Shown here piece after piece: positions 14,066 to 24,760 of a DNA stretch of 64,000 nucleotides (its first letter is position 1; each line of letters starts with the position of its first letter). Made by a program: the position numbers and the translations under genes. Source of the DNA: Bacteroidota bacterium (GTDB lineage: Bacteria > Bacteroidota > Bacteroidia > Sphingobacteriales > Sphingobacteriaceae); NCBI GenBank assembly GCA_013287375.1, contig JABDDX010000002.1:1-64000 (forward strand), given 5' to 3'. The notes under the pieces were generated by a model, which had not been told where the DNA came from, ran no database searches, and saw only the letters and a list, made by a program, of their open reading frames with translations.

Positions 14066-15343
14066 TTAGATGGACATACTGAATAGCTGGCTGGTGGGTT
14101 TGTTTTGCCATAACCGGGCATCAAGGCACATACAGACGTTGCGCAGGAACCGCTTACCCAAAGGGGTGACCTCTAATCCCCGGGAGTTCAGTCGGATTAA
14201 TTCATCGTCTGCCAGGGCTTGCAGCCTTTCTATCCCTTCAAAAATAGCTGTTGAATATTGCGTATGATGGTTCCAGCCGGTATATCCATTACACATGATG
14301 TCAAGGATGTGCTGGCGAATGATCAGATCTTCATCCGTTAATAAATGACCTTTAAAAACGGGCAGCTCACCTTGTTTGATGATTTCCAGGTACTCTTCCA
14401 GCACCTTCACATTTTGTGCAAAGGCATATAAAGAGTCGCTGATGGAGGATACTCCTAATCCGATAAGCAACTGCGTGTGTTGCTGGGTATATCCCATAAA
14501 ATTGCGGTGAAGTTTTCCAGCGCATTCAGCCTTAATGAGGGCATCGCCGGGAAGCGCAAAATGATCCATGCCAATTTCTTCATAACCGAAACTTTTCAGC
14601 AGGTTGCGCCCTGTTGCGTAAAGCCTGCTTTTTTCATGGGCATCTGGCAGGTCCATTTCCGTGAACTTTCTTTGTCCTGCTTTAAGCCAGGGAACATGTG
14701 CATAACTGTAAAAAGCGATTCTTTCGGGCCTTAGTTCGGCAACCTGATGAAGTGTGGTGATTAATCCATGTGTGGTTTGTAGTGGGAGCCCATAAATGAG
14801 ATCGAAATTGATGGAAGTATAACCTATTCTGCGTGCCTGTTGTGTAACTATCTTTACCTGTTCAAAGCTTTGATACCTGTTAATGATCTCTTGTACTTTA
14901 GGGTCGAAATCCTGGACACCCAGGCTAAGCCGGCGAAATCCGAGCGTATATAGCACTTCCAAATGGTCTACAGTCGTGTTTGCAGGATGCGCCTCAAAGC
15001 TAAACTCGGCTTTTGGGTGTATACTGGCAGTTTTAAGTAATCCGCCAATTAGTAACTTAAGATTTTCTGCGGTAAAAAAAGTCGGTGTCCCGCCGCCCAG
15101 ATGCAGTTCACGGATCACGGGAACGTCATCAAGCAAATTTAGATAGATATTCCACTCCTTTAATACGGCATTGATGTAAGGTTGTTCAACCCGGTGGTTC
15201 TTGGTAATCCGGGTATTACAGCCGCAATAAGTACAGCCGCTTTCGCAGAATGGCAAATGGATATAAAGGCTGATTCCATCCTTGTTGTTGCTCTCCCAAA
15301 TCGCTATAGTGGGTGACGATTTTATGGCATCTCCATCGCCCAA
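14066..15343 (-). CDS. hemN: Oxygen-independent coproporphyrinogen III dehydrogenase, N-terminally shortened
   Basis: This radical-SAM enzyme converts coproporphyrinogen III to protoporphyrinogen IX without oxygen. The cluster motif C33-x3-C37-x-C40 (IHLPFCESGCTYCGC) and the family segments HLGGGTPTFF, NFDLIYGLP, RIAFYSYAHVPW, GMDHFALP and HRNFMGYT are intact. The reading frame opens only at a TTG (15341-15343), with an in-frame stop ten codons further upstream and no ATG before the cluster. Full-length homologues have about 40 more residues, including the PRYTSYPT segment, which is absent here. The 5' end overlaps the ATPase gene by 22 bp. Either a deletion cut the N-terminus and the gene now relies on coupling to the ATPase gene, or it is impaired. 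Confidence 0.88.
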   Translation of the reverse strand: MGDGDAIKSSPTIAIWESNNKDGISLYIHLPFCESGCTYCGCNTRITKNHRVEQPYINAVLKEWNIYLNLLDDVPVIRELHLGGGTPTFFTAENLKLLIGGLLKTASIHPKAEFSFEAHPANTTVDHLEVLYTLGFRRLSLGVQDFDPKVQEIINRYQSFEQVKIVTQQARRIGYTSINFDLIYGLPLQTTHGLITTLHQVAELRPERIAFYSYAHVPWLKAGQRKFTEMDLPDAHEKSRLYATGRNLLKSFGYEEIGMDHFALPGDALIKAECAGKLHRNFMGYTQQHTQLLIGLGVSSISDSLYAFAQNVKVLEEYLEIIKQGELPVFKGHLLTDEDLIIRQHILDIMCNGYTGWNHHTQYSTAIFEGIERLQALADDELIRLNSRGLEVTPLGKRFLRNVCMCLDARLWQNKPTSQLFSMSI

Positions 15344-17703
15344 AATCTTAATAATCCGTATTTGGCCAGGTCATTTAACGTAAAGGAAATTATAGCCGTA
15401 TAACCGATTACAATTAGCGTGTCTTTTATTGGGATCGCTGTAAAGCTCAACAGCCCGTATGTGACTAAAAAAATTCCTAAAACCATATCTCCCAAAATAA
15501 GGTATAGCAGGGTTTTACTTGGCCACGAATTCCAAAAGTGCCTCTTTTCCCTTACGATAAATAGCGAAAATAGCCCGAAGTAAAGTATGATCACAAAGCT
15601 GTAGGTACTAAGCGCAGCATTATTATTATTAAGGTTTAAATGATGAAGCCCGTAATATAAAAGGGGGAAAGCTTCAATAGTCATCAGCAAGCCTAATACC
15701 AAGCCAACTTTAGCTAAGGCATTGATCGCCCATTTAGATGGTTTTTTAGAAATGATAACATTATCAGTGGCTAATGAGATCTTTACAAAATCGGTCATAA
15801 AAATGATGATCAGTATGGCTGAGGCAGATATCACATACTTGCCGAATACCAGGTAGGCAATCACCACGAAACAGGTTTTAAAAATGGAGCGGGTGATCTT
15901 ATTCAATATCCAGATATTGATCCGCTCGAACATTTTGCGCCCGGTAATGATTGGAGCGGGGATGCTGGATAACCCTTCCTTAGTAAGTACAATGCTGGCA
16001 GCTCCCTTGGCAACATCTGTCGCATTACTGACCGCGATGCCGACTTCTGCCTGTTTCAGGGCAGGAGAGTCATTTACACCATCTCCTGTCATACCAACGA
16101 TATGCCCGTTCGCTTGGAAAACTTTTACAATATTGTATTTATCCTCTGGATAAACGCCCGCGAAACCGCTGTTTTCTTCCAGTAATGCTATCGCCTTTTT
16201 AGGATCTGGTAAGCAATCTTTGAAAATCGATGCATTCAATATTTTATCACCGATCTGTAGTGTCTTTGACATTTCCTCAGCTATTGGTAATGCATCCCCG
16301 GTAAGCATTTTAACGGTCACACCCAGTGCGGCAAGGTCCTTTATGATCTGCATGGAATCAGCCCGCGGCGGGTCGTGCAGTGCTACCAAACCCACAAATT
16401 GGGTATTGTTATCCTTGGTTTGCGCTACGGCAATAGCCCGATAGCCGGATTTCGCCAGTTCATCAATCTGTTTGTTCCAGTTAGCAATAACCACTGCATC
16501 CAGTTTACAAAGCGGATATAAGGTTTCCGCCGCGCCTTTAATCACGCTAAATTGTTCCTTGACATTGACAATTACAGCCTCCGTTTTGCGCGTTTTGGGA
16601 TCAAATGGCACGAAGCTCTTTTGTACAAAACTATCGTTAATGATTTTCTTATCTTTCGCCGCCCCGATCATGGCCATATCGATCGCGTCATGGTCAGCTT
16701 CCTGAGAAGCTAAAGCGCCATAAAGCAAAACCTGGTCTTCGGTAAACCCATCAGCAGGAATCAATTTAGCTACCGTCAATCTATTGATCGTAAGGGTCCC
16801 TGTTTTATCCACGCATAAGGTATCCATGCTGGCCGCGTCGTTTGGTGCATTCAGCCTTGTAACCAATACGCCCTGGCCCGAAAGTTCCTTCGAGCCGAGC
16901 GCCATGCTAATAGTAAACATTGCCGTCAAAGCAACCGGAATAGCGCCTAACAATAATACCAGCATTAATGGCAACAGTTGTAATGGATTCATACCCCTGA
17001 TGATAGAAACTACGAAGGCAATCAGCAATAGCGCAGCAACAATGTATAATAACCATTGCACTACTTTGGCTAATACTTCATCAATATGTGATTTGGGGGC
17101 CGCTGATTTAACCAGCGATGCTGTTTGGCCAAAATAGGTATTCAGCCCAGTTAAGTTGACGATTCCTGTGGCCTCACCTTTAGTGACTACCGACCCGGAA
17201 TAAACCGTCTTCCCTGCCGGCATATCTACCTCACCGGATTCACCGGTCAAGGCAGACTGGTCGACACTTAATTGCCCTTCAGTGATCATAAAGTCAGCAG
17301 GCACAAAATCACCTATCCTAACCCGGATCATATCACCCGGCACCAATTCACGGGCTAAAGCAGTTTTCCAAACACTGTCACGCAGCAGCTTTACATTAAC
17401 CTGTAGCTTTTTTCTGAGTTCAGCCACAGCATTTGCGGCGCTTTGCTCCAGGGTAAAGCTGATCAGCGCATTTAAAATCAATAAACCGCCAACCACATAC
17501 GCATCAGAAAAATTATGCAGGAACACGGAGAGGACAATAATGAATTCCAGCATCCAGGCAGTGAGTCCCCAAAATTTTGATAAAAAATTAAGTAACGGAT
17601 GTGTTTTAATTTCAGTGATCTCGTTATAGCCAAACTGCTTCAGCAAAGCGGGTACTTCACTTTGACTTAACCCTGTTGCCGGATTGGTTTTTAATTCTGC
17701 CAT
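15322..17703 (-). CDS. P-type (P3A-like) proton-translocating ATPase
   Basis: The 793-residue protein has the full P-type ATPase set: [13 protein letters not shown] in the actuator domain, phosphorylated D299 in [20 protein letters not shown] in the nucleotide domain, and [12 protein letters not shown] and [13 protein letters not shown] in the hinge. The ten-helix layout, lack of heavy-metal domains and short N-terminus fit plasma-membrane H+-ATPases. It would export protons at the cost of ATP, useful when fermentation acidifies the cell or respiration cannot maintain the proton gradient. The ATG (17703) overlaps the phosphoketolase stop by 13 bp, and the end overlaps hemN by 22 bp. The transported ion is inferred from family resemblance. 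Confidence 0.85.
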   Translation of the reverse strand: MAELKTNPATGLSQSEVPALLKQFGYNEITEIKTHPLLNFLSKFWGLTAWMLEFIIVLSVFLHNFSDAYVVGGLLILNALISFTLEQSAANAVAELRKKLQVNVKLLRDSVWKTALARELVPGDMIRVRIGDFVPADFMITEGQLSVDQSALTGESGEVDMPAGKTVYSGSVVTKGEATGIVNLTGLNTYFGQTASLVKSAAPKSHIDEVLAKVVQWLLYIVAALLLIAFVVSIIRGMNPLQLLPLMLVLLLGAIPVALTAMFTISMALGSKELSGQGVLVTRLNAPNDAASMDTLCVDKTGTLTINRLTVAKLIPADGFTEDQVLLYGALASQEADHDAIDMAMIGAAKDKKIINDSFVQKSFVPFDPKTRKTEAVIVNVKEQFSVIKGAAETLYPLCKLDAVVIANWNKQIDELAKSGYRAIAVAQTKDNNTQFVGLVALHDPPRADSMQIIKDLAALGVTVKMLTGDALPIAEEMSKTLQIGDKILNASIFKDCLPDPKKAIALLEENSGFAGVYPEDKYNIVKVFQANGHIVGMTGDGVNDSPALKQAEVGIAVSNATDVAKGAASIVLTKEGLSSIPAPIITGRKMFERINIWILNKITRSIFKTCFVVIAYLVFGKYVISASAILIIIFMTDFVKISLATDNVIISKKPSKWAINALAKVGLVLGLLMTIEAFPLLYYGLHHLNLNNNNAALSTYSFVIILYFGLFSLFIVREKRHFWNSWPSKTLLYLILGDMVLGIFLVTYGLLSFTAIPIKDTLIVIGYTAIISFTLNDLAKYGLLRFWAMEMP

Positions 17704-20081
17704 TTCCAGTCAAGTATTTCAGGCATATCCTTGCCATGGGTACCGATATAATGTTTATGTTCAATTAATTTGTTCTGTAATAATTGTTTAAGGTAAACCC
17801 CTTTAGTGCCGGTTTGGGGTAAACGGTCAATTACATCTATAACCAGGTGGAACCTGTCCATTTCGTTTAATACGGTCATGTCAAATGAAGTGGTGATAGT
17901 TCCTTCTTCTTTATAACCACGCACATGCATATTGACATTGTTCGCCCGGTTATAAGTTAATCGATGTACCAGGTAGGGATAACCATGAAAGGCAAAAACA
18001 ACCGGTTTATCAGTAGTAAATAGTGCATTATAATCGACGTCTGTTAGCCCGTGCGTATGTTCGGTGCTTTTTTCCAGTTTAAAGAGATCGACCACATTAA
18101 TTACCCTGATCCTGATCTCCGGCAAATGCTCTCTTAGAATGGAAACAGCGGCCAGGATTTCTAAAGTAGGTACGTCGCCGCTACAACCCATGATTACATC
18201 AGGTTCCTGTTCCTGGTCGTTACTGGCAAAGTTCCAGATGCCGATCCCGCGTGTACAATGCTCAACCGCTTCATCCATAGTCAGCCATTGTGGTGCCGGA
18301 TGTTTACCGGCGACAATCACGTTTACATAATGATAGCTGCGCAGGCAATGATCCATGACCGATAACAGGCAGTTGGCATCCGGCGGCAAGTAAACGCGCA
18401 CGATGGTAGCCTTTTTATTGACAACATGGTCGATAAAGCCCGGATCCTGGTGCGTAAAGCCGTTATGATCCTGTCGCCAAACCGTCGAGGTTAACAATAT
18501 GTTCAACGAAGCAATTCTTCTTCTCCAGGGTAATTCCGCGCTCGCCTTTAGCCATTTGGCATGCTGGTTAAACATGGAATCGATGATATGAATAAAGGCT
18601 TCGTAGCAGTTAAATAAGCCATGCCTGCCAGTAAGTAGGTAGCCTTCCAGCCAGCCTTCGCATTGGTGCTCGCTCAGCATTTCCATAATGCTGCCATCTG
18701 CGGCAAGAAATTCATCATGCTCGACAATGGGGGCTATCCATTGCCGGTTCGAAGCTTCAAAAATAATATCCAGCCGGTTAGATACCGTTTCATCGGGCCC
18801 AAAGATCCTGAAGTTGCGGTCTTGCTGGTTTTCCTTTATCACATCTCGAAGAAAACGGCCGGAGACATAAGTGTCACCCTCGCCGTCAGCCCCTGGTTGA
18901 TCAACAACGACAGCATAGTTCCGAAAATCAGGCAAACGGAGGTCATGTAAAAGCTGGCCACCATTGGTGTGTAGGTTTGCGCCCATCCGACTTTCGCCTT
19001 TCGGCGCAAGTTCCTGGAGTTCAGGTATGAGCTTGCCGGTTTCATCAAACAGTTCTTCCGGTTTATAACTCTTCATCCAGTTTTCCAGCATGACTAAATG
19101 CTCGGGCGGGGTACTTGCAGAAACAGCCAAAGGGATTTGATGCGCCCTGAAATTACCTTCAATTTTATAACCGTCAACCTCTTTTGGGCCCGTCCAGCCT
19201 TTTGGCGATTTCAATACGATCATTGGCCAACGCGGGCGACTGGTATCCTCTTTAGCCACAGTATCACTTTTGATCTGGTGAATCTGCGTTATGACTTTAT
19301 CCAATGCGGCTGCCATCAATTGATGCATGAGTTCGGGTTCATCACCTGATACAAAATATGGGGTCCAGCCGTAACCTAAAAATAATTGTTCCAGTTCTTC
19401 CTGGCTGATACGCGCTAATACCGTAGGATTGGATATTTTGTAACCATTTAAATGCAGTATAGGTAAAACCACGCCGTCAGTTATTGGATTTAGAAACTTG
19501 TTTGAATGCCAGGCGGTTGCCAGTGGCCCTGTTTCCGCTTCCCCATCGCCTACTACACATGCGGCTATTAATCCGGGGTTATCCAAAACAGCACCAAAAG
19601 CATGGCTTAATGAATAGCCAAGTTCGCCGCCTTCATGAATAGAGCCGGGTGTTTGCGGCGAGGCATGACTGGAGATACCTCCCGGATAAGAAAACTGGGT
19701 AAATAATTTTTTTAATCCGTCCTCATCCTGGGTAATGTTTGGGTAAACTTCGGTATAAGTGCCCTCCAGGTAAGTGCTACCAACCACTGCGGGCCCACCA
19801 TGCCCGGGACCGGAAATGTAGAACATATCCAAGTCATATTGCTTGATCACGCGATTTAGGTGCGTATAAATAAAATTTTGCCCGGGCGTTGTCCCCCAAT
19901 GGCCCAGCAGCATATGCTTTACATGTTTCAGTTGCAATGGTTCTTTAAGCAACGGATTATCCCTTAAGTAAAGCTGCCCAACAGCTATATAATTGGCTGC
20001 GCGCCAGTAGGCATGCATTTTTTGCAGTAATTCCGGCGAAAGCGCTTCGCTTATACCGGCTGTTTCTTCAATTACGTTCAT
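17691..20081 (-). CDS. xfp: Xylulose-5-phosphate/fructose-6-phosphate phosphoketolase
   Basis: The 796-residue thiamine-diphosphate enzyme cleaves xylulose-5-phosphate or fructose-6-phosphate with phosphate to acetyl-phosphate. Signatures are [38 protein letters not shown], the TPP motif [27 protein letters not shown] and [13 protein letters not shown]. Length and motifs are those of a complete enzyme. Acetate kinase lies 28 bp upstream in the same operon, so acetyl-phosphate can be turned directly into ATP. Xylulose- versus fructose-phosphate preference cannot be read reliably from the sequence. Confidence 0.95.
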   Translation of the reverse strand: MNVIEETAGISEALSPELLQKMHAYWRAANYIAVGQLYLRDNPLLKEPLQLKHVKHMLLGHWGTTPGQNFIYTHLNRVIKQYDLDMFYISGPGHGGPAVVGSTYLEGTYTEVYPNITQDEDGLKKLFTQFSYPGGISSHASPQTPGSIHEGGELGYSLSHAFGAVLDNPGLIAACVVGDGEAETGPLATAWHSNKFLNPITDGVVLPILHLNGYKISNPTVLARISQEELEQLFLGYGWTPYFVSGDEPELMHQLMAAALDKVITQIHQIKSDTVAKEDTSRPRWPMIVLKSPKGWTGPKEVDGYKIEGNFRAHQIPLAVSASTPPEHLVMLENWMKSYKPEELFDETGKLIPELQELAPKGESRMGANLHTNGGQLLHDLRLPDFRNYAVVVDQPGADGEGDTYVSGRFLRDVIKENQQDRNFRIFGPDETVSNRLDIIFEASNRQWIAPIVEHDEFLAADGSIMEMLSEHQCEGWLEGYLLTGRHGLFNCYEAFIHIIDSMFNQHAKWLKASAELPWRRRIASLNILLTSTVWRQDHNGFTHQDPGFIDHVVNKKATIVRVYLPPDANCLLSVMDHCLRSYHYVNVIVAGKHPAPQWLTMDEAVEHCTRGIGIWNFASNDQEQEPDVIMGCSGDVPTLEILAAVSILREHLPEIRIRVINVVDLFKLEKSTEHTHGLTDVDYNALFTTDKPVVFAFHGYPYLVHRLTYNRANNVNMHVRGYKEEGTITTSFDMTVLNEMDRFHLVIDVIDRLPQTGTKGVYLKQLLQNKLIEHKHYIGTHGKDMPEILDWKWQN

Positions 20082-20109
20082 AGGTGGTATTTTAATAGAA
20101 GTAAATAGT

Positions 20110-21261
20110 TTAAATATCGATCATATTGCTGACCAGTTCAGCGATCATCAATTCTTCGTTAGTAGGAATTACATAAACCGGTACCCGGCCTTTATTTTTT
20201 GATATGAGCAATGAATTTTTAGTATTTTCTCTGTTATTCAACTCAATCCCTAAAAAACCCAGTTCGCCGCATATTCTTGCTCTGATAGCTGCTGAGTGTT
20301 CACCGATGCCGCCTGAAAATACCAATGTGTCGATCCCGCCTAATGCTGCTGCAAAAGCACCGATCCATTTTCTTACCTGGTAACAGAAGTGATCAACAGC
20401 TTCTGCTGAATGAATGTCTTCATCTTCTTGTGACAACAGTACACTCATATCTCCATTCGTTCCTGATATTCCCAGCAAGCCGGATTGGTGATTAATAACC
20501 TGATCAAACTGCCTGGGCGAAAGTTTTTCGGTTTTTATCATGATCCAGGCAACTCCCGGGTCAATGTCTCCCGAACGGGTGCTCATTGGAATTCCGCCGG
20601 CAGGAGTGAAGCCCATACTGGTATCCACACTCTTTCCCTTATATACGGCAGCTAAGCTGGCCCCATTTCCTAAATGCGCTAAAATAACCCGGCCATGGGC
20701 TGTTTTTTTCCCTGCCAGATGTTCTAATTCTTTGATCAAATATTGATAGGACAAACCATGGAATCCATACTTCCGAATTCCCTGTTTTTCAAAACGACGG
20801 GGAATTGGCAGTAATTGCGCGATTCTTGGTATAGTTTGATGAAATGCTGTGTCGAAACATGCGAACTGCTTTATTTGAGGATAATGTATTTTGAACGCTT
20901 CAATTAATTTGATCTCGGTAGGTAGATGATCCGGATCATAGAGAATAATGGATTTTAATTCTTTTAGTAGATCATTGGTAATGAGGCAGGTTTTAATCTG
21001 CTGCATACCATGAACAATGCGATGACCTATAGCATTTATTTTCGATGTACTTGTGTTTTCATTGATCCATGTAACCAGGCAGGAGACTGCCGAGGGCAAA
21101 TCATTAGCATTGCAGGGCAAATTGATATTATCGACGATAAATTTGGTATCACTTGAACCTATACCATTGATCTGCCCAAAATGTACTCTTTTTAACGTAG
21201 GTATGGTTTGGTACAAAGCAAATTTAATGCTGGAGGACCCGCCGTTAATTGTCAAAATCAT
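20110..21261 (-). CDS. ackA: Acetate kinase
   Basis: The 383-residue ASKHA-fold kinase has [18 protein letters not shown] at the N-terminus, [19 protein letters not shown] (catalytic Asp and His), [31 protein letters not shown] and [13 protein letters not shown]. It makes ATP and acetate from acetyl-phosphate and ADP. It is the first gene of the run ackA-xfp-H+-ATPase-hemN. No phosphotransacetylase is next to it, which suggests phosphoketolase is the acetyl-phosphate source. No clear Fnr-type box was found upstream. Confidence 0.95.
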   Translation of the reverse strand: MILTINGGSSSIKFALYQTIPTLKRVHFGQINGIGSSDTKFIVDNINLPCNANDLPSAVSCLVTWINENTSTSKINAIGHRIVHGMQQIKTCLITNDLLKELKSIILYDPDHLPTEIKLIEAFKIHYPQIKQFACFDTAFHQTIPRIAQLLPIPRRFEKQGIRKYGFHGLSYQYLIKELEHLAGKKTAHGRVILAHLGNGASLAAVYKGKSVDTSMGFTPAGGIPMSTRSGDIDPGVAWIMIKTEKLSPRQFDQVINHQSGLLGISGTNGDMSVLLSQEDEDIHSAEAVDHFCYQVRKWIGAFAAALGGIDTLVFSGGIGEHSAAIRARICGELGFLGIELNNRENTKNSLLISKNKGRVPVYVIPTNEELMIAELVSNMIDI

Positions 21262-21524
21262 GGTAGTGGTTTATCTGGCGGAGGTAAGAAGTATAGTTGC
21301 GTTGTTTCATAGCTGGATCGTGTTAAAAAATGAAAGTAAAAGCTAAAATTACCGGTAGCAAATGGTGGTAGATGCCGTGTAAATGATATAAAAAGAAGGT
21401 ATTTCTTATTCCCTTCCTTTTGAGTAAAAACAGGTTGCTGATTGTACCTGTCTTTGATGTAGTCTATTTTGTAACTGCCCGGTAATTGAATTGTTTTAGT
21501 GAGGCTGGATTAAATATTTATTAC

Positions 21525-22028
21525 TCACCCTGTTAATCCTAATCGTCCCAACCAAATGCCTAAAAGAAAAACAATTCCTCCGCCGAAAATAACCTGCAGT
21601 ACTGTTGACCAGAACGAAGATCTCATGAACTTATATCTGATCATGGCAATGGTTATCAATTCAACCACCACCACCATATAGGCCAGGTGCAAAGCATTGT
21701 TTAGATTCCCAATCAAAAATGGAAGTGTATGCAACATGCCGCCTATGGCGGTAGCAAACCCGGTAATCATCCCCCTGTAAACCGGGTTTCCGCGGCCGGT
21801 TACTTCGCCGTCGTCAGATAAAGCTTCCGCCAGTCCCATGCTGATACCTGCACCAATCGCAGCAGCAAGCCCAACCAGAAAAGCCTTATGGCTCTGATTA
21901 GTCAGGCCTGCAGCTGCAAATAGGGGTGCCAGTGTTGATACCGAACCATCCATTAAGCCAAGAAGTGCCGGTTGAACTTTTTGCAACACATATCGTGCGG
22001 CATTTTCTTTTATTGTTCTTCTTTGCAA
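21525..22028 (-). CDS. VIT1/CCC1-type membrane transporter, short form
   Basis: The 167-residue protein has four to five hydrophobic segments. [23 protein letters not shown] and [20 protein letters not shown] resemble the first helices of the vacuolar iron transporter family (Fe2+/Mn2+ export). Typical members are about 230 residues, so this is a short form. No ATG is present: the frame opens at TTG (22026-22028), 18 bp after the aldehyde dehydrogenase stop. Metal specificity is unknown. Confidence 0.7.
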   Translation of the reverse strand: MQRRTIKENAARYVLQKVQPALLGLMDGSVSTLAPLFAAAGLTNQSHKAFLVGLAAAIGAGISMGLAEALSDDGEVTGRGNPVYRGMITGFATAIGGMLHTLPFLIGNLNNALHLAYMVVVVELITIAMIRYKFMRSSFWSTVLQVIFGGGIVFLLGIWLGRLGLTG

Positions 22029-22046
22029 TCTTTTGGGCGTTAAATT

Positions 22047-23429
22047 TTAAAACGGGTCGGCATATTCGCTAAATCTGATCAGCTTTTTATTGACAAATTC
22101 TTCAACCCCAAGACTTGACAATTCGCGTCCATATCCGGAGCGTTTTGTTCCGCCAAAAGGAAGATCCGGCTGTGTCCAGGTTGGGTGATTGATAAACACC
22201 ATACCGGTATCAATCAGCGAGGCTACATATTCTCCCCTTTTTTTATCAGCTGTGAATACGGAGCCACCGAGACCAAAAGGTGAATCATTCGCTAGTTTTA
22301 TAGCTTCCGCTTCATTCTTAACGCGATAAAAAGAAGCAACCGGGCCAAACAGCTCTTCGTGGTAGGCTGCCATACCGGGCTTAATATCAGTTAATATAGT
22401 GGCTTCTATAAATGCACCCGGACGGTCAATACGGTTGCCGCCAAGGATAACCTTCGCACCTGCATCAACAGAACGCTGTACCTGGTCGGCAAGCTGTACC
22501 GCTGCGCCTTCGCTGCTCAACGGCCCAAGTTCTGTATCGCTGTCCATTGGATCGCCTACTTTCAAACCTGTTAATTTAGTTTTGAACTTCGCTAAGAATT
22601 CATCCGCGATAGCGTCTACCACGATAAATCTTTTAGCAGCCACGCAGCATTGGCCGGTATTGTTCATTCTCCCGATAACTGCCCAGGCCACTGCCTGATC
22701 AATATCCGCATCTTCTAAAACAATGAATGCATCGCTGCCTCCCAATTCTAATACCGATTTTTTTAACGCTTTCCCAGCCGCGGCTGCAAGGCTTGCACCC
22801 GCCAATTCGCTGCCTGTAAGAGAAACGCCTTTGATACGTTCATCGGCAATGTAGGCGGATACATTTCCCCCGGAAATAAACAAGTTGGTGTATAACCCTT
22901 TCGGTGCACCCGCTTCGGTAAATATGTCTTCAATGGCCTGGGCACATTGCGGTACGTTAGATGCATGTTTCACGAGCACTACGTTCCCGATCATAATATT
23001 GGGAGCCGCAAAACGCGCTACCTGGTAAAACGGGAAGTTCCATGGTTCCACACCAAGTAAAACACCAATCGGGCTCTTCTTAATGTAGGCTTCTCCAAAT
23101 TCCGGGTTTAATTGCTCATCAGCGAGGAACTTTTCCCCGTTAGTCGCATAATAGTCAATAATATCTGCGCTTAAGGCGATTTCACCTTCACTTTGTGCAT
23201 AAAGTTTACCCATTTCGAGCGTAATCAAGGCAGAGAGCTGTGCTGATTTGTTACGCATGATTTTTGCAACGCGGTGCAGTAATGCCGATTTTTCCGCAAA
23301 GGGCTTGCTGCGCCAGGTTTCGAAAATAGTTTCGGCTTGTGTTATCGCTGCGTTGATGACATCTGGTGTCATTTCGTCAAAAGATTTAACAACTTTATTG
23401 TTAAACGGATTAATAGTTTGAATACTCAT
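22047..23429 (-). CDS. NAD(P)-dependent aldehyde dehydrogenase, succinate-semialdehyde type
   Basis: The 460-residue protein has the ALDH landmarks [29 protein letters not shown], the general base in [16 protein letters not shown], and the catalytic Cys in [14 protein letters not shown], with the E-L-F-G-P-V segment near 370. It is closest in style to GabD/YneI enzymes that oxidise succinate semialdehyde or similar aldehydes. In this fermentation-linked setting it may remove aldehydes or regenerate redox carriers. It precedes the VIT1-like gene by 18 bp, probably as an operon. Confidence 0.88.
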   Translation of the reverse strand: MSIQTINPFNNKVVKSFDEMTPDVINAAITQAETIFETWRSKPFAEKSALLHRVAKIMRNKSAQLSALITLEMGKLYAQSEGEIALSADIIDYYATNGEKFLADEQLNPEFGEAYIKKSPIGVLLGVEPWNFPFYQVARFAAPNIMIGNVVLVKHASNVPQCAQAIEDIFTEAGAPKGLYTNLFISGGNVSAYIADERIKGVSLTGSELAGASLAAAAGKALKKSVLELGGSDAFIVLEDADIDQAVAWAVIGRMNNTGQCCVAAKRFIVVDAIADEFLAKFKTKLTGLKVGDPMDSDTELGPLSSEGAAVQLADQVQRSVDAGAKVILGGNRIDRPGAFIEATILTDIKPGMAAYHEELFGPVASFYRVKNEAEAIKLANDSPFGLGGSVFTADKKRGEYVASLIDTGMVFINHPTWTQPDLPFGGTKRSGYGRELSSLGVEEFVNKKLIRFSEYADPF

Positions 23430-23520
23430 AGTTAGTTTTGATAATTGATTTACAAGAATATTCTACTTGAATTATCGTAACAAATCTGCCCAATATATAC
23501 TGCCGGGAAAATGATGCCGA

Positions 23521-23940
23521 TCAGCTTTTATGATGATTACCATCAAATAAAAGCAACGTATGGATAGTATTAACTTCTGTTAGCTCGTTTAACTTCCCGG
23601 TTAGCTCAATCACAGCGAACTTTATTTTATCCAGATGAATAAATAATCTTTTTTTATCTAAGCGATCATAATACCGCTCGATCAATGAGGTTGACAATTG
23701 AATGCTGGTTAATCGGGAACGGCAATCATGGGATGCGGTGGAAAGGGACTGGGCTTTTTCTATGTTTAGAAGTTTTTCCTTTTCGAGCAGGCTGATGAAT
23801 CCGGCATCTTCCTTTTCCAGTACCTGGATCCGCGCCAGCAACACCACAGTTTTTTGATTAAAAGGTACGTGTGCTTTTCTTCTCTTCGGATCCTTGCACG
23901 TTTGCGTTCCTTTTTTCTGACTTTGGTGTGTTTCAGGCAC
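23521..23940 (-). pseudogene. Histidine-kinase fragment: degenerate dimerisation/phosphoacceptor helix pair only
   Basis: The segment TASHDCRSRLTSIQLSTSLI followed by KKRLFIHLDKIKFAVIELTGKLNEL matches the HisKA region of Bacteroidota kinases (usual form MASHEFRTPLSSIQLS). The phospho-acceptor His survives, but the HE(F)RTPL box has become HDCRSRL. The frame ends right after the second helix, so the ATP-binding domain is missing. There is no ATG; the frame opens at GTG (23938-23940). An overlapping frame further upstream is rich in Lys/Arg and may be a frameshifted former N-terminus. Most likely it is a gene remnant at the island edge; a free-standing phosphotransfer or dimerisation peptide is a weaker alternative. 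Confidence 0.6.
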
Positions 23941-23979
23941 GGTAAGATTAATTCAAACAACGATTATTTTATATGCGGC

Positions 23980-24156
23980 TTAACTTCGTTTGATCAGTTC
24001 CATCTCAATTATCTTTTTTCGTTCTTCGTATTCTTCCTTGCCTATCTCACCGGCAGCGAAACATTTGAGCAATACGTCAAGCGGGGAGTTTTTTCTATTG
24101 CGCTGCCCGGGGATGTTGTAGTGAACAGCAAATATCCATGCAAACCACCAACCCAT
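23980..24156 (-). CDS. Small SHOCT-domain membrane protein (58 residues)
   Basis: The protein starts with a hydrophobic, Trp-rich segment (MGWWFAWIFAVHY) and ends in a SHOCT domain (SPLDVLLKCFAAGEIGKEEYEERKKI). This is the usual plan of short Bacteroidota SHOCT proteins: N-P-M-G-W-W, one membrane helix, then SHOCT. The ATG is at 24154-24156, with NP just before it in frame. The membrane helix looks shortened (about 12 residues), so the protein may be partly deleted. SHOCT domains are oligomerisation modules; the function is not known. Confidence 0.7.
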   Translation of the reverse strand: MGWWFAWIFAVHYNIPGQRNRKNSPLDVLLKCFAAGEIGKEEYEERKKIIEMELIKRS

Positions 24157-24689
24157 CGGGTTTTCATACAGGAAATCTTAAATAAGCATCTCTCTTTTGC
24201 CTTGCACGACTTTACAGTCAGGAGCTGTCAGATTTAATTTGACAATTTTAAAATCGTCAAACTTGCCGTTATTAAAAAAAACTGTTTATAACGCAGTTTG
24301 GAGTTACCAATTCAAATAGTAGATAAACAGGGGGGATATTTTCCTTTAGTTAGGACAAGCCTCTTTTTTTCAAAATCAGAATAATATTCTAAGCTATTTT
24401 TGACAATATAGTCATTATACAATTTCTAATTGTACTTGATCCAATGCTATGATCGGAGCAAAAAGCACAGTCAAATACTATATTGATAAGTTAAAGGGGA
24501 TTTCGAACACCCAAAATGACCATTTCACAACATCTTAGAGGTTTTATAGAAGTACTTAGATTGGGTGTTGATCAGTATCAAAGTTTAGAACACCCGAATT
24601 TCATTTCCAAAATGTCGGTAATGATTTTAGGGTTAGCTATTTATAGGAATAAAAAAGGAGATGAAAAAAAGTTGTTCATCCCCTTAAGT
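24157..24689. other. Gene-poor island boundary before tRNA-Arg
   Basis: No convincing gene. On the minus strand at about 24170-24270 a 33-codon open stretch without a start (ends with GKREMLI) may be a gene remnant. On the plus strand a 29-codon frame from 24449 is short and unsupported. A near-perfect 24-bp palindrome lies at 24238-24261. G+C falls sharply across this stretch. No integrase is visible. Confidence 0.6.
24238..24261. promoter_or_regulatory. 24-bp imperfect palindrome (possible operator)
   Basis: The arms TTTGAC and GTCAAA flank an AATTTTAAAATC core. The whole 24 bp equals its own reverse complement except at one symmetric pair. It lies 82 bp upstream of the SHOCT gene. No T tract follows, which argues against a terminator. 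Confidence 0.35.
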
Positions 24690-24760
24690 GCTCCCGACGA
24701 GATTCGAACTCATATCGATGGTACCGGAAACCATAATTCTATCCGTTGAACTACGGGAGC
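24690..24760 (-). tRNA. tRNA-Arg (anticodon CCG)
   Basis: The minus strand folds into a complete cloverleaf. The acceptor stem is GCTCCCG paired with CGGGAGC, the anticodon stem is ATGGT/ACCAT around loop TTCCGGT (anticodon CCG, decoding CGG), and the T arm is ATGAG-TTCGAAT-CTCGT. CCA is not encoded. The 3' end points toward the G+C-richer island (1-24.2 kb), the orientation expected if an element integrated at the tRNA 3' end. Confidence 0.95.

Noticed and set aside
24449-24538. 29-codon frame starting MIGAKSTVKYYIDKLK
   Set aside because: Too short, no recognisable family and no promoter; kept only as a note in the boundary region.
24516-24749. 77-codon plus-strand open frame
   Set aside because: It runs antisense through most of the tRNA-Arg gene and its product resembles nothing; chance frame.
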